From the IMG/VR virus record IMGVR_UViG_3300048833_000740, positions 1 to 44,890 of that record: a DNA stretch of 44,890 bases, one strand, 5' to 3'. This document shows, piece after piece, positions 15,768 through 23,853 of the stretch. The notes below the pieces were generated by a model. That model was not told the origin of the DNA and searched no databases. It saw only the letters and a program-made list of their open reading frames with translations. Numbering within the stretch: position 1 is the first letter of the stretch; each line of letters starts with the position of its first letter. This stretch comes from a virus. The position numbers and the translations under genes are program-made.

Positions 15768-16344
15768 CTATTCAGATATCAATAAGCCTATCACAGGTCC
15801 CAAAGGGAAGCTGATGAAAACAGATGGATCGAAAAATAAGCATACCACCGCCAAGGAAGCCTCAGAATTAATCAATGCGATCCATAATCTGGAGCAGGAT
15901 ACCCACTACCATTTTTGCACTGCAGGCAGCTGGAGCCTTCATGATATGATTGCATTGGTATGCGAGAAAATTGGCAGCTCACGCCTATATCTTACCACTT
16001 GGACGATAACGGAGGAGCCAATGAGGGTTTTGTTCAAGTTGATCAATGATGGCTATATAAGCGAATTAAACTGCCTTTTTGATTACCGCATAGAAAAGCG
16101 GAAAGCTGAAGCTTTCCAATTGGCAAAAGTCACTTCCTCCAAAATCAAACTGACAAAAATCCATGCCAAAGCAGCTGTCCTCATCAATGAGGAATGGGCT
16201 GTCAGTATTGTAGGTTCTGCGAACCTTACCAAGAACCCAAGAATAGAAGCCGGAATGATCTCCACCAATAGGGGTGTTGCAGAATTCCATGCAGAATGGA
16301 TCATGAAAGAAATCGAAAACAATGGAAACTCCAAAGGAAAATAA
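15754..16344 (+). CDS. phospholipase-D-fold (HKD-like) protein
   Basis: The 196 aa protein carries a phospholipase-D-type half site near its C-terminus. His137-Ala-Lys139 is followed by GSANLT (154-159) and NPRIE (161-165). The usual aspartate after HxK is replaced, with isoleucine or asparagine in that region. Only one such half site is present, so activity would need a dimer, as in bacterial Nuc-type enzymes. Substrates in this fold include phospholipids and nucleic acids; a nuclease role fits its place beside the terminase genes. It overlaps both neighbours. Confidence 0.65.
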   Translation: MGLFSYSDINKPITGPKGKLMKTDGSKNKHTTAKEASELINAIHNLEQDTHYHFCTAGSWSLHDMIALVCEKIGSSRLYLTTWTITEEPMRVLFKLINDGYISELNCLFDYRIEKRKAEAFQLAKVTSSKIKLTKIHAKAAVLINEEWAVSIVGSANLTKNPRIEAGMISTNRGVAEFHAEWIMKEIENNGNSKGK

Positions 16345-16585
16345 GCCTCTGACCAAGGAAGAGGAGATGGAAAAATTTGCCGGTCTTTTCTTCACCCGGA
16401 AGCAGATCAAAATCATTGTGGATGGCCATGATGATCCAATCGTCAAAGGCCGCCTGATCAGTGAGGCAGAACTTAGGGAATCAGTTTTTCAGCTCGCAAA
16501 GAGCGGATCCGGTCCGGCTCAGGCCATGGCAAAGGATTATATACTCAAACAGCAAATGGAGGAAGATGAAGAAACTGACGACTAA
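16322..16585 (+). CDS. small acidic protein upstream of terminase
   Basis: This 87 aa acidic protein has a short segment, FFTRKQIKIIVDG, that could be part of a helix-turn-helix, and an Asp/Glu-rich C-terminus (MEEDEETDD). It overlaps the phospholipase-D-like gene by 23 bases and the small-terminase candidate by 20. It may be an accessory packaging protein. No family is recognised. Confidence 0.55.
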   Translation: METPKENKPLTKEEEMEKFAGLFFTRKQIKIIVDGHDDPIVKGRLISEAELRESVFQLAKSGSGPAQAMAKDYILKQQMEEDEETDD

Positions 16586-17138
16586 GACTGACGAAGACAT
16601 TATTAAACAACACCTCATTAGCGGGGGCGAAATACCTTTGTCGAAATCCCTTCAGGAGAAGTTTGAAAGGATGGATTTTTGTCGGGATCTCATTAAGAAA
16701 TATGGGAGCCGGACAAGGGTAGCACCTCAGATCATGAAAATGTATGGTGTATCCAAAGCTCAGGCCTATCGGATTTTTGAAAGTACTCAGGACGTTTTTG
16801 GAACTACCCAAAAAACCTCGAGAGAATTTTGGCTGGACATAATTTTAGGTTATATCATGCAAGACATGCAAAAAGCATCACTAAAAGGTGACTGGCGATC
16901 AGTCGGAGTCATGCAAAAAAATATGATTGCCGCTGTGGAAAAACTGGCAGGTGATAAAGATAGCATTCCATTTGAAAAGGTGCAGCCGCCGCCGATTATG
17001 ATTGGGTTCTTTCCGGAGACGCTTAAAGTTGAATTGCCTGATGATTGGGAAGAACAGGTCAAAAAAATCATACAACCCAAGCGGAAAATAGACAGACAGA
17101 TCCACGAAGCTGAAATATTGGAAAATGGAGAAGATTGA
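16566..17138 (+). CDS. terminase small subunit (putative)
   Basis: The start at 16566 follows GGAGGAAG and gives 190 aa. The longer frame from 16461 overlaps the preceding gene and is rejected. Residues about 45-75 (RTRVAPQIMKMYGVSKAQAY) fit a helix-turn-helix for recognition of phage DNA. The basic C-terminal tail (PKRKIDRQIHEAEIL) could contact the large subunit. The assignment rests on the DNA-binding segment and on overlap with the large-terminase gene. Confidence 0.65.
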   Translation: MKKLTTKTDEDIIKQHLISGGEIPLSKSLQEKFERMDFCRDLIKKYGSRTRVAPQIMKMYGVSKAQAYRIFESTQDVFGTTQKTSREFWLDIILGYIMQDMQKASLKGDWRSVGVMQKNMIAAVEKLAGDKDSIPFEKVQPPPIMIGFFPETLKVELPDDWEEQVKKIIQPKRKIDRQIHEAEILENGED

Positions 17139-18765
17139 GCCCAAAAAAGTCCATTTGAATGTTCCTCAGTTGATTTATTGGCTTGTTCAGGCTAGGATAT
17201 CGGTTTGCTTGTGGGGACGTGCGACCGGCAAAACCCAAGGCCCCGGAGCGATGTTCACCATGAACAATTTCCATACAATGCCAAGGTCATTGGGTGGAAT
17301 CCTTTCGAGCTCTTACGATAAGCTGCTGACGATGATCATTCCTGGACTCGTGCAGGGATGGGAGCAATTCGGGTATATGGAGAACCTTCATTTTTTGATG
17401 CGAAAATTTCCGCCATCAAAGTTTTTTCTCAATAAGCCTTTTAGAGAACCAAAAAAATCTGAGCATTATATTCCTTGGTGGAATGGATCCGGAGCGATTA
17501 TCATGTCTCTTGATCGGCCGAGTACATCAGTGGGGATCAACCTTGACTGGATGTATGCTGATGAAGCCCGGTTATTCAAAGAGAGTGCTTTCAATGATGC
17601 ATTTCTTACTGTCCGGGGCAATGCAGAACATTTTGGAAACCTGAGCAACCATGGATCCATCCTGATCACCACGGATCTCCCAAAGGATTCCCGTGGCCAA
17701 TGGCTCTACCGGTACCTGGATGAAATGGATCAGGAAACCATCACCCTGATTATGGGACTGCAACAAAAAGTTGCTGTCCTTTCAAGGGATTATGAGCAGT
17801 TGCCCAAGAAAAAACAGGCAGCTGCTAATAAGGAAATTGAGAAGATCAACAATTACTGTAATGATCTCAGAAAGGAATTGGTGCATGTAAGCTTTGCTTC
17901 AACTCTTGACAATATCCATGCATTGGGTATTGATCCGATCAAGAGGTTCAGAAGGATGTTGTCTGAATTGGACTTTCAGGTATCAGTTCTTTCCAAGCGT
18001 CTGGAGCAGGTAGAGAATGGCTTCTATGTTAACTTCAGTGATGAGCGTAATACCTATTACCCGGATGAGGAAAAGGGTGCATGGGATTATGTGGATGGGC
18101 TAGAGATAGACTACACCAAAGACCGGCCTAAAAAGGATTGGCGATGGGATGGGGACTTGGCCACAGGACAGCCATTGGATATTTCTCTTGATTACAATAG
18201 AGCTATCTCCTGTATGGCGATAGGGCAGGAAACCGTATCCAATGACTATGTAAGGAACTTTATGTATGTGGAAGCACCCAAGATGCTGAAGGATCTAATC
18301 CTTGAATTCTGTTCTTACTACCAAGGATTCCCAACCAAAGTAGTGAATTACTACTATGACCATACAGCACTACTTGGTAAGAATGCAAGTTCTGATATCA
18401 GGCATGCCGATGAGGTGAAGTATATCCTTGCAGAGAATGGATGGGAGGTGATTGATTGCTACATAGGGCAGGCACCTAGCCACCGCAGTAGATACTACCT
18501 GATCAACAAGCTGCTGAGGGGGGATGATGCTAGACTGCCCAAGCTATTGTTTAACCGTGGCAATACTGAGGACTTGGTAAGGTCTATGAACAATGCCGGA
18601 ACACGCAGGGGGCAGGACGGGATTCAAAAGGACAAGCGTTCAGAAGATGATCCCAACGTCAAACCAATAGATGCCACACACCCCACGGAGGCATTGGATC
18701 AAATGCTGTATGGGAAGCACTTTAGGAAGCTTGGCAATGATTCCACATTTGTGGAGACATTCTAA
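17125..18765 (+). CDS. terminase large subunit
   Basis: This 546 aa packaging motor has an ATPase domain with a Walker A-like loop GRATGKT (residues 31-37) and a Walker B YADE (144-147). A threonine-rich coupling-like stretch, SILITTDLPKDS, follows. The C-terminal part contains DISLDYN (352-358), with Asp352 and Asp356 as candidates for the RNase-H-type nuclease that cuts concatemers. It overlaps the small-subunit gene by 14 bases and ends before a terminator. Confidence 0.85.
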   Translation: MEKIEPKKVHLNVPQLIYWLVQARISVCLWGRATGKTQGPGAMFTMNNFHTMPRSLGGILSSSYDKLLTMIIPGLVQGWEQFGYMENLHFLMRKFPPSKFFLNKPFREPKKSEHYIPWWNGSGAIIMSLDRPSTSVGINLDWMYADEARLFKESAFNDAFLTVRGNAEHFGNLSNHGSILITTDLPKDSRGQWLYRYLDEMDQETITLIMGLQQKVAVLSRDYEQLPKKKQAAANKEIEKINNYCNDLRKELVHVSFASTLDNIHALGIDPIKRFRRMLSELDFQVSVLSKRLEQVENGFYVNFSDERNTYYPDEEKGAWDYVDGLEIDYTKDRPKKDWRWDGDLATGQPLDISLDYNRAISCMAIGQETVSNDYVRNFMYVEAPKMLKDLILEFCSYYQGFPTKVVNYYYDHTALLGKNASSDIRHADEVKYILAENGWEVIDCYIGQAPSHRSRYYLINKLLRGDDARLPKLLFNRGNTEDLVRSMNNAGTRRGQDGIQKDKRSEDDPNVKPIDATHPTEALDQMLYGKHFRKLGNDSTFVETF

Positions 18766-18800
18766 GTAGGGGGGCGTTTCAAACCAATAGACTAGGTGTT

Positions 18801-18827
18801 AGCTGGCTGAAAGGTCAGCTTTTTTTT
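18801..18827 (+). terminator. terminator after terminase
   Basis: AGCTGGCT / GGTCAGCT forms a stem with wobble pairs, closes a 4-base loop and is followed by a run of T. It lies 35 bases after the large-terminase stop. Confidence 0.65.
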
Positions 18828-18914
18828 GTCCCCCCAGATCACATACCGCTCAAACGCCCCTTGGGCAGTTGCCCAGTGCGCTTCCCGTGTGTCGTTGCCC
18901 CTTAATGCGTTAGT

Positions 18915-18944
18915 TTGAATGATTTTTCAATAAAAATCATTCAA
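18915..18944. repeat. perfect 13-base inverted repeat
   Basis: TTGAATGATTTTT and AAAAATCATTCAA are separated by CAAT. The stem is AT-rich, and the sequence may be an operator or a weak terminator. Confidence 0.6.
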
Positions 18945-19012
18945 CTACCTCATTAAGAAAGAGTTATAAAAATGAAAATGAGAAAAGCTTGTGCGCTTTT
19001 CCCAATAAGGCA

Positions 19013-19046
19013 TAAAAAAAACCCGGCTTGCTAAGTCGGGTTTTCT
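19013..19046. terminator. bidirectional terminator
   Basis: ACCCGGCTT / AAGTCGGGT forms a 9-pair stem with one G-T pair and a 3-base loop. It has an A-run before it and a T-run after it, so it can act on both strands. Confidence 0.7.
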
Positions 19047-19097
19047 TTTTCGATATAAAATGAATGGCTTTCGATTGCAAATGAATCAGTAAAAAGA

Positions 19098-19127
19098 GAA
19101 AACCCAGCTTATTCAGACTGGGTTTTC
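19098..19127 (-). terminator. minus-strand terminator containing the stop codon of the ribbon-helix-helix gene
   Basis: GAAAACCCAG and CTGGGTTTTC form a 10-base stem around a 10-base loop that contains the TAA at 19109-19111 (minus strand). A T-rich tail follows on the minus strand. The second cassette also has its stop codon inside a hairpin. Confidence 0.65.
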
Positions 19128-19276
19128 GATGATCTTTTTTCAAGACATTGACTAAGGTAATCCCCGGCAATATCCTTGACTGTTGACCGAGATTCTTTAT
19201 TCAATTTTTTCTCAAGCTGAATTTTCAATAATTCATCATGAGCCTTATCGGTGATTTCTACTGTTAATTTTTTCAT
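19109..19276 (-). CDS. ribbon-helix-helix repressor-like protein, cassette copy A
   Basis: This 55 aa minus-strand frame starts MKKLTVEITDKAHDELLKIQ, and was found by reading the region by eye. The layout of a short strand (LTVEI), a first helix and a second helix starting SRSTVKDIAG is that of Arc/MetJ/Mnt-type repressors. It is the likely repressor of the divergent antirepressor gene. A TAnnTTTG promoter ends 4 bases before its ATG, implying a leaderless message. A close relative lies at 41877-42044 in the second cassette copy. Confidence 0.7.
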   Translation of the reverse strand: MKKLTVEITDKAHDELLKIQLEKKLNKESRSTVKDIAGDYLSQCLEKRSSKTQSE

Positions 19277-19280
19277 GAGT

Positions 19281-19288
19281 CAAATATA
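19281..19288 (-). promoter_or_regulatory. promoter -7 element (TATATTTG) of the minus-strand repressor gene
   Basis: Read on the minus strand this is TATATTTG, matching the Bacteroidota TAnnTTTG. It ends 4 bases before the ATG at 19276, so transcription would begin at or very near the start codon. The -33 position matches poorly. Confidence 0.6.
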
Positions 19289-19328
19289 GAAATTAAAAAT
19301 AATCAATAGAAGTATTTGGAAATTAAAA
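19289..19328. promoter_or_regulatory. candidate operator: two GAAATTAAAA direct repeats
   Basis: GAAATTAAAA occurs at 19289-19298 and 19319-19328, exactly 30 bases apart, about three helical turns. The copies lie between the divergent start sites, and the second overlaps the forward promoter spacer. They are natural candidates for binding by the ribbon-helix-helix protein. Confidence 0.5.
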
Positions 19329-19345
19329 TAAACGGTTTACATTTG
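19315..19345 (+). promoter_or_regulatory. Bacteroidota-type promoter of the antirepressor gene
   Basis: TTTG (19315-19318), exactly 19 bases, then TACATTTG (19338-19345) is a full match to the Bacteroidota housekeeping promoter. The antirepressor ATG is at 19385. Confidence 0.8.
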
Positions 19346-19384
19346 TTTCCATCAACAACCATTAGAAACCAAAAATTATTAAGT

Positions 19385-19972
19385 ATGGAAAATCAAAATA
19401 AAAGACACACACAACTGGAAATTCTCAAAGATTTCGAATTTGCTAAAACTCCTGTTATGGCCTGTATGATGCACACGGGTGAAATGATTGCTTTACGCCC
19501 ATGTGTAGAAAACCTTGGTTTAAACTGGTCTGGACAACTTCAGGCAATTAAGAGAAATGAAAAAATAGACCAGTTGTGTGCATCGGTAAAGGCCTTGGGT
19601 AAGGATGGCAAAAAGTACGATATGGTTTGTTTGCCTCCTGCCGCTTTTCAAGAATGGTTATGGAATCTAAATTCCAAATCTGAAAATTTAAATATCCCTC
19701 TTTGGGAAGAATACAAGAAAGGATTAGTCCTTCACATACTCATGATGCTCAAAATTTCCCTAGACGAAGTCACCAGGCTTAAAATCGTTGAAGCGGACTT
19801 TACCCAATTGAAAAAAATGGTAGTGGACTACTTCAAAAAGAATGAATTGAAAAACGAACGGCAAAAAGAAGCCAGGGAGTATTCAACGCAGGAAAAAGAA
19901 CTAAAGGATTCTATTAAAGAATTTATTTCCAAAGACCCGAACCAATTGGGACTGAACCTTATATTAAACTAA
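19385..19972 (+). CDS. P22_AR_N-type antirepressor, cassette copy A
   Basis: From the ATG at 19385, after the promoter, the product is 195 aa. The upstream start at 19316 would lie inside that promoter. Residues about 16-115 fit the phage antirepressor N-terminal domain: MIALRPCVENLGLNWSGQLQ, the predicted turn at LGKDGKKYDMVCLPP, then FQEWLWNLN. The C-terminal part is a lysine/glutamate-rich helix. Such proteins inactivate phage repressors in P22-type systems. It diverges from the ribbon-helix-helix gene and has a homologue at 42145-42711. Confidence 0.75.
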   Translation: MENQNKRHTQLEILKDFEFAKTPVMACMMHTGEMIALRPCVENLGLNWSGQLQAIKRNEKIDQLCASVKALGKDGKKYDMVCLPPAAFQEWLWNLNSKSENLNIPLWEEYKKGLVLHILMMLKISLDEVTRLKIVEADFTQLKKMVVDYFKKNELKNERQKEAREYSTQEKELKDSIKEFISKDPNQLGLNLILN

Positions 19973-19992
19973 AAACAAAAAACAGCAAATAA

Positions 19993-20029
19993 AGCAAACC
20001 GAGGTGGGGATTCCCCACTTCGGTTTGCT
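19993..20029. repeat. long GC-rich hairpin after the antirepressor gene
   Basis: AGCAAACCGAGGTGGGG pairs with CCCCACTTCGGTTTGCT, forming a stem of about 17 pairs with one wobble pair. There is no T-run directly after it, so a classical terminator is not certain. It may act as a 3' end stabiliser. Confidence 0.65.
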
Positions 20030-20100
20030 CCAAAGTCACTTTTTACAATCTAAAATAGTAGCGGAAGTGTGGATATTGAACCGATTATAACCAAAAAAAA

Positions 20101-20125
20101 CCCCGGTAGTTCTCAGCTACCGGGG
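20101..20125. promoter_or_regulatory. conserved hairpin before the 150 aa gene, copy A
   Basis: CCCCGGTAG / CTACCGGGG with a 7-base loop follows eight A residues and stands 43 bases before the ATG at 20169. The copy at 42718-42740 has the same A-tract, CCCCGG core and 7-base loop, and it stands 43 bases before its own ATG. The plus-strand side lacks a T-run, so it may be a leader element and not a terminator for upstream genes. Confidence 0.55.
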
Positions 20126-20168
20126 CCAAGATCAAAACAAAGTTTCAACCTTTAATCGCCAAACGATT

Positions 20169-20621
20169 ATGACAAAATTAGAAAATGCTACAGAGATTAT
20201 CAGGCTGTTGGAAGTTTTTTATGTGGCCAAGCCAGCTGAACTGCCCCAAAAAGTAATGGACTGCATCGAATACCTGACCAAAGGACAGGGCTACGCCCGG
20301 AGAAACATGCCAAATTCTTATGAAAATGACTTCTCGGAATCCATCAAAGTCCTTAAGAAGCTTCACGAATGCTTCACTGACTGCCAAAAAGAACCTGAAA
20401 GAGGCATGTTATTGACTGACAAAAGGGAGGGATTTAGCGTGAACATCAAGCCGATACTTGAATTTTTACAGTTTATGAAGCAAAACGGTACCGCCTGCCG
20501 CAATTTTGACATGGTGGAATCCCTCATGGTCATCTATCTCTATGAAGACAATATCCAGGAATTCAAAAAAGTCTCCTCATTCATCCGCAATGTAGAGACG
20601 GCTTTGTATGAATATGAGTAA
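20169..20621 (+). CDS. hypothetical conserved cassette protein, copy A
   Basis: This 150 aa protein is about half identical to the 151 aa product at 42784-43239. Shared blocks include LLEVFYVA, ERGMLL, FSVNIKPILEFLQFM (VNIRPVLDFLKFM in copy B), VIYLYEDNIQEFKKVS and ETALYEY. It is helical and acidic with no known motif or membrane segment. In both copies it follows an antirepressor gene and a GC hairpin, so it is a recurrent third member of the cassette. Function unknown. Confidence 0.7.
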   Translation: MTKLENATEIIRLLEVFYVAKPAELPQKVMDCIEYLTKGQGYARRNMPNSYENDFSESIKVLKKLHECFTDCQKEPERGMLLTDKREGFSVNIKPILEFLQFMKQNGTACRNFDMVESLMVIYLYEDNIQEFKKVSSFIRNVETALYEYE

Positions 20622-20650
20622 ATGTGGTTTGTGTTTTTCGTTGTTGGAAA

Positions 20651-20678
20651 GATCCCTGTTTTGCAGGGATTTTTTTTT
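20651..20678 (+). terminator. terminator ending cassette A
   Basis: ATCCCT and AGGGAT close a 7-base loop and are followed by eight T residues, 30 bases after the stop of the 150 aa gene. Confidence 0.8.
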
Positions 20679-20717
20679 GTCCTATTCCCCTCCTTTTCAT
20701 CCCCGGATATTTAAGTC

Positions 20718-21038
20718 ATGATCCTACTCTCACAGGCACTTGACAGGATGAACACCCGTGACCACAAAGGCATTCCCGTGCCTTTTTCGCTCTCTTTTGC
20801 CACAGCTGATGAGGGCAAAAACACCGGTGGCGAAATCATCTCTATCAAAAAAGCGGTACTCGGAAAGCTCCTCAAAACAGCTCCCCAGGCTGACAAAGTC
20901 CAGGAAACTCTGGCCGAAAAAAAGCCCTTCCGAAAAGCCAACTCGGTCAAGAGGATCTTTGACCTCGAGACCGACCGCTACTATACCGTCCATATCCGGC
21001 TGATGTGGCTATTCAATGGACAAGAAATCTGCTGGTAA
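20718..21038 (+). CDS. hypothetical late protein preceding portal
   Basis: This 106 aa basic protein (MILLSQALDRMNTRDHKGIP) has a beta-rich C-terminus (YYTVHIRLMWLFNGQEICW). It overlaps the portal gene by 23 bases. I believe related small proteins occur before portal genes in Bacteroidota prophages, but no function is known to me. A minor structural or assembly role is likely from position. Confidence 0.55.
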   Translation: MILLSQALDRMNTRDHKGIPVPFSLSFATADEGKNTGGEIISIKKAVLGKLLKTAPQADKVQETLAEKKPFRKANSVKRIFDLETDRYYTVHIRLMWLFNGQEICW

Positions 21039-22425
21039 CATGGCAATAGAAACCTTAGAGCTCGAGGAAAACCCGGATGTTTTCATTTCCTATTCCTCAG
21101 CCACAAAATCCGCTTACACTTCCAACACCAAAGGCAAGCCCTCAACGGTGCAGCCTGATGATTTGGAGTCCATCACCGCCGATGATGTCGCTCTTTGGGG
21201 AACAAAAAACGACTTTCCCCAGCAGATTGAGAAGCATATAGAGTCCAACCCGGACCTTGCAAACGTGCTGCAGTACAAAGCCCTGAAGCTCTACTCCTAC
21301 GGAGTCACTTACAAGGCCATGGTCCAGGATGAGGAAGGAAATGTCAAGTACATCGATCTGGTTATTCCGGAGATTGAAAAGTGGCTCAAGCGCAACCGCA
21401 CTTTTTACCTGAAGGCATGCGTGGACATGGTCAAATACTACAACATCTTCCCGGAGATTGTCCTTTCCTTGGATCGCTCTCAGATTTTGTATGTCAGCTG
21501 CAAGGAAACCAAGGAATGCCGCTTCTCTATCATGGATAAGATCCTCGGCTATTCCAAAAACGTCTACCTATCACCCAATTGGGCATTTGGAGCAACTGTT
21601 AAAGACGATAAAACCGTCACAATTCCGGTCGCCAACCCCATTTATTTTCCGCCCGAGCTCCTCCGGGAACGTTCCGATGGACTGAATTACATCATTCCTA
21701 TCTCTTTTCCGACAGGCAAAAAGTACTACCAACTCGCCACTTGGACGGCAATCATCATCAGCAAGTGGCTCGAACTGGCCAATTCCATCCCCAAGTTCAA
21801 GCTGGCACTGATGAATAATCAGATTGCCATTAAGTACCACATCCAGATGCCTGACTATTGGATGAAATGGAAGTTTCCAAAGTTTGAATCCCTCACCCAG
21901 GACGAAAGGAAAAAGCTTACCGATGCTGAAGTCAAAAAATTTGATGACTTCCTTGTCGGAGTGGAAAAAGCAGGAAAATCCATAACCTCCATTTTCAAAA
22001 CTGACCCTGCCACCGGTAAGGAATGGCCCGGATGGAGGATAGTCCCGATTGATGACAAGATCAAGGACGGCAAGTACATCGAGGATGCCCAGGAAGCCAC
22101 CACCAAAATTTACAGCGCAAACGGCGTAGATCCTGCCATTGGCGGATTTACTCCAGGCAAGTCTGGTGCCAACCGCAACGGATCAGACAAACGCGAAGCC
22201 GGCAATGAATTATACACTTCCATTTACGCATTCGAAGAGCTGATCTGTCAGATTTTCGATTATGTGACTGAGTTCAATAATTGGGATGCCCTCGCAATGA
22301 AGCAGCTGAAAGGAAAATACCCTTTTGCCATGTTGGTCTGGGGCTCTGTCAAAGCCTACCAACAAACCCTGAATCAAGTCACACCAGCAGAAAGAGAGGC
22401 TACCAATGATCCAATTCAAGACTGA
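21016..22425 (+). CDS. portal protein
   Basis: This 469 aa protein has the size and layout of a phage portal: an N-terminal Asp/Ser-rich region, a central helical/strand domain (YKALKLYSYGVTYKAMV near residue 90), and GVDPAIGGFTPGKSGANRNG (about residues 372-391) in the later part. It forms the ring through which DNA passes. The call relies on overall pattern and neighbours. It is separated from terminase by cassette A, which is unusual. It overlaps the next gene by 20 bases. Confidence 0.7.
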   Translation: MDKKSAGNMAIETLELEENPDVFISYSSATKSAYTSNTKGKPSTVQPDDLESITADDVALWGTKNDFPQQIEKHIESNPDLANVLQYKALKLYSYGVTYKAMVQDEEGNVKYIDLVIPEIEKWLKRNRTFYLKACVDMVKYYNIFPEIVLSLDRSQILYVSCKETKECRFSIMDKILGYSKNVYLSPNWAFGATVKDDKTVTIPVANPIYFPPELLRERSDGLNYIIPISFPTGKKYYQLATWTAIIISKWLELANSIPKFKLALMNNQIAIKYHIQMPDYWMKWKFPKFESLTQDERKKLTDAEVKKFDDFLVGVEKAGKSITSIFKTDPATGKEWPGWRIVPIDDKIKDGKYIEDAQEATTKIYSANGVDPAIGGFTPGKSGANRNGSDKREAGNELYTSIYAFEELICQIFDYVTEFNNWDALAMKQLKGKYPFAMLVWGSVKAYQQTLNQVTPAEREATNDPIQD

Positions 22426-23368
22426 CATGATCAAGGAGCGGATCAGCTCCACCACTACCTTCAATCCGCAGCTGCACATGGCGCATATCAACCGCGCCTA
22501 TCGCAACCAGATAGAAAAGTTCTTTCCGGAGGATAATTATGAAGCTTTGGGCACTGAGTTGGAAACTCCACTGGCGGATGGATCCACTTCCGAGCTTCAG
22601 GCCGAAAGGAAGAAAAAGGAAAAGGTTTTTTCCCTGTTCTATGATGCCCTTGCCAACCTAGGCTATTACTACAGCATTCCCCACCTGGAGGTGACAGTCA
22701 CTTCCGGAGGAATCGTGTCGATCAAGACAGCTGATAGGGAAAAAGCCGATGCCCGTCAGATCATCCGACTCGAAAAATCCTTTGCTGAAGCCGGTCTGGA
22801 AAACCTTGACCGCATGTTGAAATACCTTCAAAAGGAAGCGGCTTTGTTCTCATGGTTTGCAGCTGCTTTTGCAGGCTCCGGGACCAAAAAACTATTGGTA
22901 TACAATGCCGAGGTATTCCAGGAATCCGTCGATATAGGAGCCTCATTTTTGGTATATGCCCAGCTGCGCCCGGTGATCAGACACGTCGAAGACCTGGAGC
23001 TGCTGCCGCTGATCGGTCAGGCGCGCTATGATTCCATTTTGGATCCACTTCCGGGAACCGATCCCAATTTTGCCCTTCAGCAAAATTCCCGTGCCTTCGT
23101 CACCCTCCGTGCCATGGCCGATGGCCTCAGGATGAAAGATGTCGGGATGAGTGAAAAAGGCGTGTATCAGATTTTTATCGAAAACAAAGACTATGGCAAA
23201 CTACCGGTTGCACAGCCTGCCATTGCCGAAAAAATCAACATGCTCAATCAGCTTGCACGCCAGTACAAAGAAACAATAGAAGCCATCATCACGCCGCCTG
23301 TTGAGGGTGAGGACGGTATTGTAGGTATCAACAGAGAAGACAGCGGATTCTTTCACACATGGGGATAA
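22406..23368 (+). CDS. structural protein (possible DUF6712 family)
   Basis: This 320 aa protein directly follows the portal gene. It starts MIQFKTDMIKERISSTTTFN and contains helical repeats and blocks such as AERKKKEKVFSLFYDALANL and LGYYYSIPHLEVTVTSGG. The position and general pattern match proteins of the DUF6712 type in Bacteroidota phages, a family I think is structural. The exact role, head completion or connector, is not visible. It overlaps the holin gene by 10 bases. Confidence 0.5.
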   Translation: MIQFKTDMIKERISSTTTFNPQLHMAHINRAYRNQIEKFFPEDNYEALGTELETPLADGSTSELQAERKKKEKVFSLFYDALANLGYYYSIPHLEVTVTSGGIVSIKTADREKADARQIIRLEKSFAEAGLENLDRMLKYLQKEAALFSWFAAAFAGSGTKKLLVYNAEVFQESVDIGASFLVYAQLRPVIRHVEDLELLPLIGQARYDSILDPLPGTDPNFALQQNSRAFVTLRAMADGLRMKDVGMSEKGVYQIFIENKDYGKLPVAQPAIAEKINMLNQLARQYKETIEAIITPPVEGEDGIVGINREDSGFFHTWG

Positions 23369-23853
23369 TAGAGAGATTACTTAGTGCCAAATCAATTCTG
23401 GCATTCAAATTAGCCTTGGCCACTTCACCGGTCATGTTCATGATTGAGAAATACATCTTCAGGGATTGGGAATTCCTGCGATGGGTCATCATCCTCATTG
23501 TATTGGATCTTATCTGGGCCCTGAGAGTGGCATGGAAAAAAAGGAATATATCCCTGCGAGGCTTCGAAAAGTCCGGAGAAAAACTTGCTCAATATGCCAC
23601 GCTCCTGATTCTTGGCCATATACTCCTTCATATCAGGTCGGACAACGAGCCCATCACTGTGCTTTCCTACTTCACGATGATCATCCACACTTACATAGTG
23701 ACCCGGGAAGCAATCAGTATCCTCGAAAAGCAAATTCTCATCAATCCTAAATATGTACCCAACTGGCTTCTCCAACGGCTCAAAACCTTTAATGAAACAG
23801 GCAAAACCGAAGACCTCCAAGCAAAAGACCATGAAAAAACAACTGAGAATTGA
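23359..23853 (+). CDS. holin (phage lysis membrane protein)
   Basis: This 164 aa protein has four probable membrane segments: about residues 12-29 (ILAFKLALATSPVMFMIE), 39-57 (FLRWVIILIVLDLIWALRV), 79-95 and 101-118. A polar C-terminal tail follows. This matches phage holins of the larger multi-pass type, which open the inner membrane at the end of infection. The next gene is a lysis-type enzyme and a spanin candidate follows. It overlaps the structural gene upstream by 10 bases. Confidence 0.75.
   Translation: MGIIERLLSAKSILAFKLALATSPVMFMIEKYIFRDWEFLRWVIILIVLDLIWALRVAWKKRNISLRGFEKSGEKLAQYATLLILGHILLHIRSDNEPITVLSYFTMIIHTYIVTREAISILEKQILINPKYVPNWLLQRLKTFNETGKTEDLQAKDHEKTTEN

Larger units (their letters stand above)
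18766..19108. other. non-coding region rich in hairpins
   Basis: No gene is seen in these 343 bases. Besides the terminator at 18801-18827 there are GGGGCGTTT (about 18774) and AAACGCCCC (about 18854) as a distant inverted pair around it. A 13-base perfect stem lies at 18915-18944, a GAAAAGC/GCTTTTC hairpin at 18982-19001 and a bidirectional terminator near 19021-19041. It separates terminase from the regulatory cassette. Confidence 0.6.

Noticed and set aside
18964-19170. minus-strand frame of 68 aa
   Set aside because: It crosses three hairpins, including the terminators, and lies partly across the ribbon-helix-helix gene in another frame.
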